A DNA stretch of 64,000 nt from NCBI GenBank assembly GCA_900756765.1, contig CAAELE010000044.1:1-64000 (forward strand), in the 5' to 3' direction. Numbering within the stretch: position 1 is the first letter of the stretch; the number at the start of each line of letters is the position of its first letter. Under the pieces are notes generated by a model. It saw nothing but the letters and a program-made list of their open reading frames with translations. It had not been told where the DNA came from and made no database searches. This document shows, one piece after another, positions 7,077 through 15,967 of the stretch. The translations under genes were made by a program, and so were the position numbers. The DNA is from an uncultured Collinsella sp. GTDB taxonomy: Bacteria; Actinomycetota; Coriobacteriia; Coriobacteriales; Coriobacteriaceae.

Positions 7077-8881
7077 AGCCCAACAAAACCACCGTCAGCG
7101 ACAACACCGAAAACGGAGCGCACAATATGGTTAAGCTCACTATCGATAATTGCGAGGTCGTGGTTCCCGAGCACACCACGATCCTGGACGCAGCCAAGTC
7201 CGTCGGCATTCAGATTCCTACCCTGTGCTACCTGCGCGATCTAAACGAGATCGGCGGTTGCCGCGTGTGCGTGGTCGAGGTTGAGGGCTGTGACCAGCTG
7301 GTTGCTGCCTGCAACAACTACGTGCTCGACGGCATGGTGGTCCACACCAACAGCCCCAAGGCGCGCGAAGCCCGTCGCACCAACGTGCAGCTGCTGCTGT
7401 CCCAGCACGATTCGCAGTGCACGAGCTGCGTGCGCAGCGGCAACTGCAACCTGCAGACCATCGCCAATGACCTGGGCATTTTCTATCTGCCGTATCAAAG
7501 GCATTTGACGGGCGAGGGCTGGGATTTCGATTTTCCCATCATCCGCGAAAACGACAAGTGCATCAAATGCATGCGCTGCATCAAGGTGTGCGAGAGCGTG
7601 CAGGGCTTAGGGATTTGGGACCTGACCAACCGCGCCACGCATACCGCCGTGGGTACCCGCGGGCGCGCGCCGATCGGCAAGACCGATTGCGTCGCGTGCG
7701 GCCAGTGCATTACGCATTGCCCGACGGGCGCGCTGCGCGAACGCGACGACACCGAGACGGTGTTCGATGCTCTCGCCGATCCCGACAAGATCGTGCTGGT
7801 GCAGATTGCGCCGGCCGTGCGTAGCGCTTGGGGCGAGGAGCTCGGCATTCCGCGCGAGGAGGCAACCGTTGAGCGTCTGGCTTGCGCGCTGCGCCGCGTG
7901 GGCTTTGAGTACGTGTTTGACACCGATTTCTCGGCCGACCTCACCATTATGGAGGAGGGCTCCGAGCTGCTCGAGCGCCTGGGCGCCGCCGCCAAGGGCG
8001 AGGGTGACAGCCGCGGCTGGCCCATGTTTACGAGCTGCTGCCCGGGCTGGGTGCGCTTTGTGAAGGCGCGTTACCCCGAGTTTGTCGACAGTCTGTCTAC
8101 GTCCAAGTCGCCGCAGCAGATGTTCGGGGCTATTGCCAAAACCTACTACGCCAAGGTGCTGGGTGTGGAACCAGAGCGCCTGTTCGTGGTGTCCGTGATG
8201 CCGTGCACGGCCAAGAAGGCCGAGTGCGCGCTGCCGAGCATGGTGGGCGAGGACGGCACGCCCGACGTGGACGTTGCGCTGACGGTGCGCGAGATGGTGC
8301 GCATGATCCGCGCGAACCACGTGAGCGTGGATACGCTGGTTGAGGAGCCGCTCGATACGCCGCTGGGCTTTGGCACGGGCGCGGGCGTGATCTTTGGCGC
8401 CACGGGCGGCGTGATGGAGGCCGCCGTGCGCTCGGCCTATTACCTGGTGACGGGCAAGAACCCCGACGCCGACTTCTTTACCGATGTGCGCGGCCTGGAC
8501 GGCTGGAAGGAGGCCGTGGCCGATATCGATGGCACCAAGGTGCGCGTCGCCGTGGCACACGGGCTGGGCAATGCCGCCCGCCTGCTCGACGCGATTCGTG
8601 ACGGCCGCGTGAGCTATGACTTCGTCGAGGTTATGGCATGCCCGGGCGGCTGCGTCGGTGGTGGCGGTCAGCCCATCCACGACGGTTGCGAGCTGGCTGC
8701 CGAGCGTGGCCAGGTGCTCTGGGGCCTGGATGCCGCTGCGGACATTCGCTTCTCGCACGAGAATCCCGATGTCCAGGCGTGCTATAGCGAGTTCTTGGGT
8801 GCGCCGCTCTCGCCGCTGGCCGAGGAGCTACTGCATACCGACCATCACGCATGGACGATGCCCAACGAGGGGACGTGCTAG
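7070..8881 (+). CDS. hydA: [FeFe] hydrogenase, group A (HydA)
   Basis: About 603 residues, reversible H2 production/oxidation in the cytoplasm. Domains in order: 2Fe-2S ferredoxin-like (CRVCVVEV region), His-ligated 4Fe-4S segment (HDSQCTSCVRSGNC), two 4Fe-4S clusters (CIKCMRCIKVCE and CVACGQCITHCP), then the H-cluster domain. All three H-cluster signatures are intact: TSCCPGW, MPCTAKKAE and MACPGGCVGGGGQP. The start at 7070 overlaps the previous stop and has a strong site GGAGGGAGGAA (7053-7063). An internal ATG at 7127 with GGAG at 7115 would give the more usual MVKLTIDN N-terminus. Overlap with the diaphorase gene indicates translational coupling. Confidence 0.95.
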   Translation: MVEPNKTTVSDNTENGAHNMVKLTIDNCEVVVPEHTTILDAAKSVGIQIPTLCYLRDLNEIGGCRVCVVEVEGCDQLVAACNNYVLDGMVVHTNSPKAREARRTNVQLLLSQHDSQCTSCVRSGNCNLQTIANDLGIFYLPYQRHLTGEGWDFDFPIIRENDKCIKCMRCIKVCESVQGLGIWDLTNRATHTAVGTRGRAPIGKTDCVACGQCITHCPTGALRERDDTETVFDALADPDKIVLVQIAPAVRSAWGEELGIPREEATVERLACALRRVGFEYVFDTDFSADLTIMEEGSELLERLGAAAKGEGDSRGWPMFTSCCPGWVRFVKARYPEFVDSLSTSKSPQQMFGAIAKTYYAKVLGVEPERLFVVSVMPCTAKKAECALPSMVGEDGTPDVDVALTVREMVRMIRANHVSVDTLVEEPLDTPLGFGTGAGVIFGATGGVMEAAVRSAYYLVTGKNPDADFFTDVRGLDGWKEAVADIDGTKVRVAVAHGLGNAARLLDAIRDGRVSYDFVEVMACPGGCVGGGGQPIHDGCELAAERGQVLWGLDAAADIRFSHENPDVQACYSEFLGAPLSPLAEELLHTDHHAWTMPNEGTC

Positions 8882-8883
8882 CG

Positions 8884-9939
8884 ATGCGCGCGTTTGATTT
8901 TGAGATGTCGCGCCGGGGGTTTGCCTCGGCGCTCGCCGCGGGCGCGCTGTCGCTCGCGCTCGCGGGCTGTGGCGGCGGGGCTGCCGGTGCCGGGTCCGTC
9001 GCGGGCTCTGCTGCCACGGACGGCGCCGGTGCTGCTGCGGAGCCGGTCGAGGTGCACGTCGCCTCGCTCAAGGGACCGACCTCGATTGGCCTGGTGCAGT
9101 TTATGGACCGGGCGGCCGATGGCGAGACGGACAATGAGTTCGACTTTGCGATCAACACTGCTGCCGACGAGATTGTGCCCAAGGTCATTCAGGGTGATAT
9201 CGACATTGCCCTGGTGCCCGCCAACGTGGCGAGCGTGCTCTACAACAAGACCGAGGGCGCGGTGCAGGTCATCGACATCAACACGCTGGGTGTGATGAAC
9301 GTTGTGACGGGCGACGCGAATGTGGCCTCGTTTGGCGACCTGGCGGGCCATACCGTCTATATGACGGGCAAGGGCGCCACGCCGGAGTACGTCATGAATT
9401 ACCTGCTGGAGCGCGCGGGTCTGACCGGTCAGGTGACGCTCGAGTTTAAGAGCGAGCCCACCGAGGTGCTGTCGGCCCTGCTTGCCGACCCGTCCGCCGT
9501 GGGAGTGCTGCCCGAGCCGTTCAAGACCGCTGCCATCGCCAAGAGCGAAGGCAAGCTGTCGGCACCGGTGAGCCTGACCGATGTGTGGGACGAGCTGGCA
9601 GATGACACGGGCTCGCGCTTGCTGACGGGTGTGACCGTGGTGCGCCGCGCGTTTGCCGAGGAACATCCCGAGGCCGTGGCGGAGTTCTTGAACTGTCATG
9701 CGGCGAGCGTTAAGGCTGTCAATGCGGCGCCGGCAGACTGGGCGCAGGCCGTGGTCGATGCGGGCATCGTCGATAACGCCGCGATTGCCGAAAAGGCGAT
9801 TCCCGGGTGCATGCTTGTATGCCAGACGGGGAAAGATATGAAGGCGGCGCTCGGTGGGTACCTGCAGGTGCTGGCCGATGCGGATGCGAGCGCCGTGGGC
9901 GGCAAGCTCCCGGCTGATGATTTCTACTACATGGAGTAG
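8884..9939 (+). CDS. ABC transporter substrate-binding lipoprotein, NMT1/SsuA-like
   Basis: About 351 residues. The N-terminus carries a twin-arginine-like SRRGF followed by a hydrophobic stretch and a lipobox LALAGC, so it is probably a Tat-exported lipoprotein. The remainder is a type 2 periplasmic-binding fold with an NMT1-like pattern (binding-domain segment DIALVPANVASVLYNK; later VGVLPEPFKTAAIA). Ligand unknown; relatives bind sulfonates, nitrate or pyrimidine precursors. The start lies three bases after the hydA stop, and the permease-ATPase follows after three bases, so hydrogenase and transporter appear to be one transcript. An alternative ATG at 8905 would start at SRRGF. Confidence 0.85.
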   Translation: MRAFDFEMSRRGFASALAAGALSLALAGCGGGAAGAGSVAGSAATDGAGAAAEPVEVHVASLKGPTSIGLVQFMDRAADGETDNEFDFAINTAADEIVPKVIQGDIDIALVPANVASVLYNKTEGAVQVIDINTLGVMNVVTGDANVASFGDLAGHTVYMTGKGATPEYVMNYLLERAGLTGQVTLEFKSEPTEVLSALLADPSAVGVLPEPFKTAAIAKSEGKLSAPVSLTDVWDELADDTGSRLLTGVTVVRRAFAEEHPEAVAEFLNCHAASVKAVNAAPADWAQAVVDAGIVDNAAIAEKAIPGCMLVCQTGKDMKAALGGYLQVLADADASAVGGKLPADDFYYME

Positions 9940-9942
9940 CCC

Positions 9943-11319
9943 GTGCGTGCGTTTGCTCGACAAATGACAGAGCGTATGAAGGCGGTGGCGGCAGCAGGTG
10001 CCGTCGCCGCCTTTTGGCTTGCCGTGTGGGTCTTCGCGGCGGCGCTGGTGGCGCAGCCACTGATCTTGCCGGGGCCGGGTGCTGTTGCCTTGGCGCTGCT
10101 GCGCCTGGTGTGCGATGGCGGTACCTGGGCGATTTTGGTGGGCTCGGGCGCGCGGATACTGGGCGGGCTGGCGCTTGCCGCAGTGTGCGGCGGCGTGCTT
10201 GCCGGGATTTCGTCACGGTTGCGGGCGTTTGCGCGCCTGGTGGCTCCGGCACTTTCGTTTGTTAAGGCGACGCCGGTTGCCTGCGTGGTGGTCCTGCTGC
10301 TTATTTGGTTGGGATCGGCGCGCGTGAGCATCGCCGCGGTCTTTTTGATGGCGCTGCCGGGCGTGTATTTTTCGCTGGCCGAGGGCTTGGCACAGGTGAA
10401 TAAACCGCTGGAGCAGATGTTCCGTCTGCATGGCGTGCGCGGCTGGCGCCTGTTTTGCGCCCATACCTGGCGCGAGGTGCTGCCGTTTGTGCTTTCGTGC
10501 GCCCGCGCCGTGATCGGCATGAGCTGGAAGGCCGGCGTGGCAGCCGAGCTGATCGGCATGGCGGTGGGCACCGTGGGTGAGCGCATCTATCAGGTAAAGC
10601 TTTTGATTGAGACGGCTGATTTGCTGGCGTGGACCGTGCTGGTCGTTGCCGCCTCGTGGGCGTGTGAGCGCGTGCTGGTGTGGCTGCTGCGGGTTTCGGG
10701 ACCCGTGGCGTGGCGCGTGGCCGTGCGGGCGCATGGGCATGGATTGCGCGGGCGTGCGGGGGCTGCGAGCGATAGCGCTGCGGCGGAGCTTGCGCTTGCC
10801 GTGGGCGATCGCGCGCCCTGGGCGCCGGCGCTGGATGGTCTGGTGCTCAACGTGCCCGCGGGTGGGCGCATCTGTGTGATGGGCGCTTCGGGCATGGGCA
10901 AGTCGACGCTGCTTTCGTTGGCAGCGGGGGAGTGCGCGCCGTGCTCCATGGTGTTTCAGGATGCACGCTTGGCAGAGGGCAGCTCGGCTTTGGATAACGT
11001 GCTGGTGTGTGCCGATGCGCGCGTGGATGCTTCGAGCGCTACGACCTTGCTGCGCCGGTTGGTGCCGGGGGTCGATGTGCATGCTCGCGTGGCCGAGCTT
11101 TCGGGCGGGCAGCGCCGCCGCGTCGAGATTGCCCGCGCACTGCTGTGCCCGGGCGGCGCGGTGATTCTTGACGAGCCCTTTACCGGCCTGGATGCCGCCG
11201 CGCGCGATGCGACGACCAAGGTCGTGCTCGACCTGCTCGACGGCCGCACGCTCTTGCTCGCCACACATGACGTCTCCGACGCTCAGGCCCTCGATATCTC
11301 GGACATCATCACGCTCTAA
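9943..11319 (+). CDS. Fused ABC importer: SsuC-type permease plus SsuB-type ATPase
   Basis: 458 residues, GTG start. Residues 1-250 are an inner-membrane permease with about six hydrophobic segments and the BPD-type coupling loop region around EMFRLHGVRGWRLF. Residues 280-458 are an ATPase domain: Walker A GASGMGKST, Q-loop VFQDARL, signature LSGGQRRR, Walker B VILDEP, H-loop ATHD. In most bacteria these are two separate genes of about 250 residues each; here the ATPase is shortened and joined to the permease. Last gene of the hydrogenase operon. Substrate not deducible. Confidence 0.88.
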   Translation: MRAFARQMTERMKAVAAAGAVAAFWLAVWVFAAALVAQPLILPGPGAVALALLRLVCDGGTWAILVGSGARILGGLALAAVCGGVLAGISSRLRAFARLVAPALSFVKATPVACVVVLLLIWLGSARVSIAAVFLMALPGVYFSLAEGLAQVNKPLEQMFRLHGVRGWRLFCAHTWREVLPFVLSCARAVIGMSWKAGVAAELIGMAVGTVGERIYQVKLLIETADLLAWTVLVVAASWACERVLVWLLRVSGPVAWRVAVRAHGHGLRGRAGAASDSAAAELALAVGDRAPWAPALDGLVLNVPAGGRICVMGASGMGKSTLLSLAAGECAPCSMVFQDARLAEGSSALDNVLVCADARVDASSATTLLRRLVPGVDVHARVAELSGGQRRRVEIARALLCPGGAVILDEPFTGLDAAARDATTKVVLDLLDGRTLLLATHDVSDAQALDISDIITL

Positions 11320-11339
11320 ATACTAACTCAGCAACAAAA

Positions 11340-11366
11340 TGATTCGTTTTCCTCCGTCCCCATGGG
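11340..11366. repeat. Single-arm relic of the GGGGACGGAGGAAA palindrome family
   Basis: This segment closely matches the right arm of the large palindrome at 29776-29859 (shared CGTTTTCCTCCGTCCCCA) but the partner arm is missing. It suggests a decayed copy of the same element. Confidence 0.55.
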
Positions 11367-11391
11367 GTCGGGTGTGGTATTCTATCTGCGG

Positions 11392-11420
11392 GGTAATACT
11401 TAGGATTACCAAGTAATACC
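11392..11420. promoter_or_regulatory. Probable operator upstream of the RelB-like gene
   Basis: Imperfect palindrome GGTAATACTTAG / CCAAGTAATACC, two mismatches, just downstream of a possible -10 TATTCT at 11378-11383. RelB/DinJ-type antitoxins commonly repress their own promoter through such sites. Confidence 0.45.
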
Positions 11421-11442
11421 AACGCCGCAGAAACAAACTCCG

Positions 11443-11499
11443 GATGCGGGCCAATCGGGTTTCCTTCACAGCCCGTCGCCCAGCCGCGTGGCCCGCATC
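11443..11499. promoter_or_regulatory. Leader hairpin upstream of the RelB-like gene
   Basis: Perfect 11-bp inverted repeat GATGCGGGCCA (11443-11453) / TGGCCCGCATC (11489-11499), 35-base loop, ending 35 bases before the start codon. It has no T-tract, so it is not an ordinary terminator. Confidence 0.45.
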
Positions 11500-11534
11500 T
11501 ATCCGCACCACCGTCGTTTCAAAAAGGAAGCGCC

Positions 11535-11738
11535 ATGGCAGAACACATGACCCCCGTAGTCGCGAAGGTCTTGCCCGAGGAAAAGGCAGCCTTCGCGGCG
11601 GCAACCCAGCTCGTGGGCACCACGCCGTCCAACGCCATCCGCATGTTTATCGCTGCGTTCAATCGCTGCGGCACCTTCCCGTTCGACATCTCGCCCAGCG
11701 GGGCCTTTGGCACTGCACCCGATTCTCATCAACAATGA
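11535..11738 (+). CDS. RelB/DinJ-family antitoxin-like protein, no toxin gene beside it
   Basis: 67 residues. The middle matches the ribbon-helix-helix RelB/DinJ pattern: VLPEEKAAFAAATQLVGTTPSNAIRMFIAAFNRCGTFPFDI-like organisation, with the typical end (G-x-(I/F)-PF). AAGGAAG precedes the ATG. No RelE/YafQ-type toxin follows; the next 100 bases hold a palindrome and then a membrane protease gene. It may be an orphan regulator or the remains of a toxin-antitoxin pair. The promoter region holds an operator-like palindrome and a long hairpin. Confidence 0.7.
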   Translation: MAEHMTPVVAKVLPEEKAAFAAATQLVGTTPSNAIRMFIAAFNRCGTFPFDISPSGAFGTAPDSHQQ

Positions 11739-11765
11739 CTGTCCCAAACTGCCGGCACTTGGGTG

Positions 11766-11823
11766 CCGGCACTTGGGGACGTTCCTTTTCTGCCGGCAGT
11801 TAAGGAACGTCCCCAAGTGCCGG
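11766..11823. repeat. Perfect 22-bp inverted repeat (REP-like)
   Basis: Arms 11766-11787 and 11802-11823 are perfect reverse complements with a 14-base loop; core ACTTGGGGACGTTCCTT. An extra half arm (GCCGGCACTTGGG) lies immediately upstream. It contains the GGGGAC motif seen in the other long palindromes of the window. Confidence 0.75.
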
Positions 11824-11840
11824 GTTTTGAGGAGGTTGGC

Positions 11841-12752
11841 ATGCTCAATGCGATGATTTGGGCGCTTGCCTGTTTTGGCGTCGTCGCTGCCGATATTGCC
11901 CTGAGCGTCGTTTTGTTCTCCGCCTTTGGCGTCGCATCGGTGTTCATGGGTTTTTCGATCGATGGCCTCGACATTCAATTGCTTCAGGCCGTCGCGCAGA
12001 CGGCATCGTTTTTGATGGCGCTGCTGTGGTGGCGTTATCTGTGGCCGCGTTCGTTTATGGCACGCCGGCAAAGCGCACATCCGCTCGGCGGGGGAGCGCG
12101 TGGAGCGTGGAAACGTATTGCCTGCGTTATCGTGATTGGCCTGGCCCTGCAGGTGGTCGTTGGCTACGTGACCGACGCCGTGCTGTCGCTGCTGCCCGAT
12201 GCCGCGGCCGACTACAGCGAGCTTGTCGAGGAAACAGGCATGGGCGACACCAGCTATCTCGCCGTCCTGACTACGGTGCTCGGCGCCCCATTTTGTGAAG
12301 AGCTGCTGGTGCGCGGCATTATTTTTGAGTTTTCGCTCCGAGCGTTTAATCCGCAGTGCCGCCCACTTTGGAAGCGCCGGCGTCGTGCGAGCGCGCAGGG
12401 CGGCGCCATGGTGCCCTGGGCGGCCCCGAGTACCTGGGGCATCGCTGTGGCTATCGTGCTGCAGGCTGCCATCTTTGGTTTTATGCACATGAACTGGGTA
12501 CAGGGTTGCTACGCGGGTGCCGCCGGCCTCATCTTTGGTTGGGTGCTCGTGACGACCGGAAAGCTCCGCTACACGATCCTGCTGCACTTTGCCTTTAATG
12601 CCGGGTCGTATCTCATGACGTTGCTCTGGTTTGTGAATACGCCGTTCGACGTGGCAATTACGGTCGCTATCGCCGGCGTCATCCTCGTTGAGGCAATGCG
12701 CTCGCTGCGCCACGCGTGTGGGATGGACGCAGCGAGCGCACCGCTGCCCTAG
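11841..12752 (+). CDS. CPBP-family intramembrane metalloprotease
   Basis: 303 residues with about eight hydrophobic segments. The CPBP (CaaX protease/bacteriocin-processing) motifs are present: EELLVRG (EExxxR), FGFMHMN (FxxxH) and HFAFN. Between the first two motifs there is a polar insert rich in Arg. Relatives process prenylated proteins or protect against bacteriocins; the substrate here is unknown. Start at 11841 follows GAGGAGG at 11830-11836 directly after the palindrome. Its relation to the RiPP cluster 4 kb away is speculative. Confidence 0.85.
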   Translation: MLNAMIWALACFGVVAADIALSVVLFSAFGVASVFMGFSIDGLDIQLLQAVAQTASFLMALLWWRYLWPRSFMARRQSAHPLGGGARGAWKRIACVIVIGLALQVVVGYVTDAVLSLLPDAAADYSELVEETGMGDTSYLAVLTTVLGAPFCEELLVRGIIFEFSLRAFNPQCRPLWKRRRRASAQGGAMVPWAAPSTWGIAVAIVLQAAIFGFMHMNWVQGCYAGAAGLIFGWVLVTTGKLRYTILLHFAFNAGSYLMTLLWFVNTPFDVAITVAIAGVILVEAMRSLRHACGMDAASAPLP

Positions 12753-14884
12753 TTGCGGCGTCCGCCGCCGTTGGCGCCCTGTCGTCCCTGGGCCGCGCGG
12801 TTACGGCCGGCGGTGTTCTGCGCGCGCGACATGCCGCCGTGGTCCTTGCTGCCCTTGGGTCCCTTGCCGGCGGCGCCACCGTGGGCTTTGCCGCCCTTCT
12901 TGCCGGTGCCATGCCCACCGCCAGCAGACGTCTCGCCCGGGCGTGGCGGCACGGGGCGAATCAGACAATGCTTGGTGTAGCCGATCAGGTCACGACGCCC
13001 GGCTTTTTCCAGCGCCTCGCGCACCAGCTTGTAGTTCTCGGGCTTGCGATACTGGATGAGCGCGCGTTGCATGGCCTTCTCGTGTGGGTCGCGCGCCACA
13101 TAGATCGGCTGCATGGTGCGCGGGTCCACGCCGGTGTAGTACATACACGTCGACATGGTGGACGGCGTGGGGTAGAAGTCCTGCACCTGCTCGGGCATGT
13201 AACCCATGTCTCGCACGGCCTCGGCAAGGTCCACGGCTTCCTTCATGGTTGAACCGGGGTGGCTCGAGATCAGATACGGCACCACATATTGTTTAAGACC
13301 GTATTCGCGATTCAAGCGCTCAAATTTGCGGCAGAAAGCATCGTAGACGGCTCGGCTCGGCTTGCCCATCACAGACAGCACGGCATCGCTCACGTGCTCG
13401 GGCGCTACGCGCAGCTGGCCCGAGACATGGTGTTCCAACAGCTCGCGTAAAAACTCGTCCGAGGCGTCGGCCATGGTGTAGTCAAAGCGGATGCCGCTGC
13501 GCACGAAGACCTTCTTGACGCCCGGCAGCTGGCGCAGGTCGCGCAGCAGCTGCGTGTAGCCGCTCTCGTCGACCACCATGTTCTTGCACACGCTCGGCCA
13601 CAGGCAGCGCTTGTTCTTGCATACGCCGTGCTTGAGCTGCTTGTCGCAGGCAGGGCGGCTAAAGTTTGCCGTTGGGCCGCCCACGTCGTTGATGTAGCCC
13701 TTAAACTCCGGGTCGCGTGTGAGCAGCTCGGCCTCGCGCATGATTGAGTCGTGGCTGCGCATCTGCAGCACGCGGCCCTGGTGGAAGGTGAGCGCGCAAA
13801 ACGAGCACTCGCCAAAGCACCCGCGGTTGGAGCTAATGGAAAACTTGATCTCGGCAAAGGCCGGCACGCCGCCCGCCGCGTCGTAATCGGGATGCCAATC
13901 GCGTGCGTAGGGGAGCTCTGCCACCTCGTCCATCTCATCGGTAGTGAGCGTCGCCGACGGCGGGTTTTGCACCACATAGACGCTGTTGGGGTAGGGCTCT
14001 ACCAGGCGATGACCGGTGATGGGGTCCATATTCTGCTGCTGCACATTAAAGCTGCGCGCGTAGTTGAGCTTGTCGGCGGTAAGGTCGTCCCAGCTGGGCA
14101 GCAGATCGTAGTCGTAGACCTCGTCGAGCGAGCCTGTGCGGTAGACGGTGCCGTTGATATAGGTGATCTGATCGACGGGCAGCCCCGCGTCGAGCGCGTC
14201 GGCGATCTCGACAATCGCGTGCTCGCCCATGCCGTAGATGAGGATGTCGGCGCCCGAGTCGAGTAGTACCGAACGCTTGAGCTTGTCCTGCCAGTAGTCG
14301 TAGTGGGCCAGGCGGCGCAGGCTCGCCTCGATGCCGCCGATGATGATAGGAGCGTCCTTGAACGTCTGGCGGATGAGGTTGCCGTAGACCGTGACGGCTC
14401 GGTTGGGACGGCGCCCCTCCTCGCCGCCGGGGGTATAGGCGTCGGTGTGGCGGCGGTGCTTGGTCACCGAATAGTGGTTGACCATGGAGTCCATGTTGCC
14501 GGCGCTGACGAGAAAGCCCAGGCGCGGCTCGCCGAGCACGCTGATGCTGGCGGGGTCGGTCCAGTCGGGCTGGCAGATGATACCCACCTTGTAACCGTGC
14601 GCGTCGAGTACGCGGCTGATGATGGCCATACCAAAGCTGGGGTGGTCCACGTAGGCGTCGCCGCAGATGTAGACAAAGTCGCACTGGTCCCAACCGCGCG
14701 CATCCATGTCGGCGCGGTTGACGGGGAGGAACTTATCGCGGCCCGGACGCCAGGGACGGACAGGTGCTGTCGAGGCATGAGTGGTGTGGCCGCTCTGGGC
14801 CTTGCCGCCGCGCTTTTGCTGCTGGCCCTGTTTGCCCTGCTGACTGCGCTGGTTGTTCTGAGCGTGCTGAGGCTTTTTTGCCAC
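12749..14884 (-). CDS. ygiQ: YgiQ-family radical SAM protein
   Basis: 711 residues. N-terminal YgiQ domain (KFLPVNRADMDARGWDQCDF), then a radical SAM core with the cluster motif CFGECSFCAL (CxxxCxxC) and a C-terminal DUF3362-like part (PEQVQDFYPTPSTMSTCMYYTG). Family function is unresolved. Both ends are low-complexity: a Gln/Lys-rich N-terminus and a Gly/Lys/Arg-rich C-terminal tail, possibly RNA-binding. GTG start at 14884 chosen because GGGAGGGATC precedes it. It converges on and overlaps the protease gene by four bases at the 3' ends. Confidence 0.9.
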   Translation of the reverse strand: MAKKPQHAQNNQRSQQGKQGQQQKRGGKAQSGHTTHASTAPVRPWRPGRDKFLPVNRADMDARGWDQCDFVYICGDAYVDHPSFGMAIISRVLDAHGYKVGIICQPDWTDPASISVLGEPRLGFLVSAGNMDSMVNHYSVTKHRRHTDAYTPGGEEGRRPNRAVTVYGNLIRQTFKDAPIIIGGIEASLRRLAHYDYWQDKLKRSVLLDSGADILIYGMGEHAIVEIADALDAGLPVDQITYINGTVYRTGSLDEVYDYDLLPSWDDLTADKLNYARSFNVQQQNMDPITGHRLVEPYPNSVYVVQNPPSATLTTDEMDEVAELPYARDWHPDYDAAGGVPAFAEIKFSISSNRGCFGECSFCALTFHQGRVLQMRSHDSIMREAELLTRDPEFKGYINDVGGPTANFSRPACDKQLKHGVCKNKRCLWPSVCKNMVVDESGYTQLLRDLRQLPGVKKVFVRSGIRFDYTMADASDEFLRELLEHHVSGQLRVAPEHVSDAVLSVMGKPSRAVYDAFCRKFERLNREYGLKQYVVPYLISSHPGSTMKEAVDLAEAVRDMGYMPEQVQDFYPTPSTMSTCMYYTGVDPRTMQPIYVARDPHEKAMQRALIQYRKPENYKLVREALEKAGRRDLIGYTKHCLIRPVPPRPGETSAGGGHGTGKKGGKAHGGAAGKGPKGSKDHGGMSRAQNTAGRNRAAQGRQGANGGGRRN

Positions 14885-15137
14885 GATCCCTCCCGGTGTT
14901 TGTATGCTGCACGTAATTGTAACCAGTCTTTTTGGGACGGGGCTAAAAAGACTGGTGGAGTACATGGGCTGGCGGATCGGCGTGTCGATGCGGGTGCCGT
15001 TTGTTTCCAGACTGTGTATCCCCGTGTCGAAGGGGCCGTCTCGCGCGCACGCCATGTTGTCAATGGGTTACAGTATGAACGGCGGCTATATGTCCGCCAA
15101 CGCACGAGAGAGTCGTCAACAAGGAGGATGCACGACG

Positions 15138-15857
15138 ATGCAGCGTGCCAAACAGATATCGGAGTCTATTGAGCTGGGCATCATCTTGGCGCTCGCCGGT
15201 GGCTTTATGGACGTGTATTCGTACATTGGGCGCGACCATGTTTTCGCCAACGCACAGACGGGCAACATCCTGCTCGTGGGCGTGAGCATCTCGGAGGGCA
15301 ACTGGGCACTTGCGGGGCGCTACTTCTTCCCTGTGGTGTCGTTTGCCGTGGGTATTATGCTTGCCGATCTGGTACACGAGCGGTTTGGCAGCGTGATCCA
15401 CTGGCGTCAGGTGACGGTGTTCTTTGAAGCCGTCATCTTGCTGGGCGTGAGCTTTATCCCGGGCGGCAATTTCAACCTGCTCGCCAACTGCCTCACCTCG
15501 TTTGCCTGCGGCATGCAGGTCGAGAGCTTCCGCAAGATCCACGGTCACGGCATCGCTACGACCATGTGCATCGGCAACTTGCGCAACGCGCTGCAAAACG
15601 TGGACGATTACATCATCACCCACAGGCGCGGCTTTTTGGAAAACGGCCTGCTGTACTTTGGCGTGATCTTTACCTTTGTGTTTGGCGCTGTGTTGGGCAA
15701 CTGGTGTATTGAGCGCATGGGCCTGCACGCCATTGCGGTGGCGAGCGTGCTGCTGTTTATCGCGTTTGCCATCATGTTCATCGACCGTGAACGCGATTTG
15801 CACAGGAAATGGGCCCGCATCGTAGCTGACTGGCAGACCACGAGTCTTAAGCGCTAA
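15138..15857 (+). CDS. YoaK/DUF1275 family membrane protein
   Basis: 239 residues, about six hydrophobic helices. The family start pattern is clear: LALAGGFMDVYSYIGRDHVFANAQTGNILLVG, which matches the DUF1275 signature GxxDaxxfl...f..nmTGN. Function unknown; members are inner-membrane proteins. ATG at 15138 follows AAGGAGG at 15121-15127. It is the last GC-rich gene before the AT-rich island. Confidence 0.85.
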   Translation: MQRAKQISESIELGIILALAGGFMDVYSYIGRDHVFANAQTGNILLVGVSISEGNWALAGRYFFPVVSFAVGIMLADLVHERFGSVIHWRQVTVFFEAVILLGVSFIPGGNFNLLANCLTSFACGMQVESFRKIHGHGIATTMCIGNLRNALQNVDDYIITHRRGFLENGLLYFGVIFTFVFGAVLGNWCIERMGLHAIAVASVLLFIAFAIMFIDRERDLHRKWARIVADWQTTSLKR

Positions 15858-15939
15858 GGTGCATGTTCGTAATGACAAGATTTGACGTCAGCAAAGCGTG
15901 CTGCTTGAGGCTATAGAATAAAAATGCCATCTTTCTAGC

Positions 15940-15945
15940 TATAAT
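15940..15945 (+). promoter_or_regulatory. -10 element of the ABC exporter gene
   Basis: Perfect TATAAT 22 bases before the ATG at 15968; no good -35. The leader is very short and holds GAGGGGATGG as ribosome site. Confidence 0.4.
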
Positions 15946-15967
15946 TATTAGTTGAGGGGATGGACAT

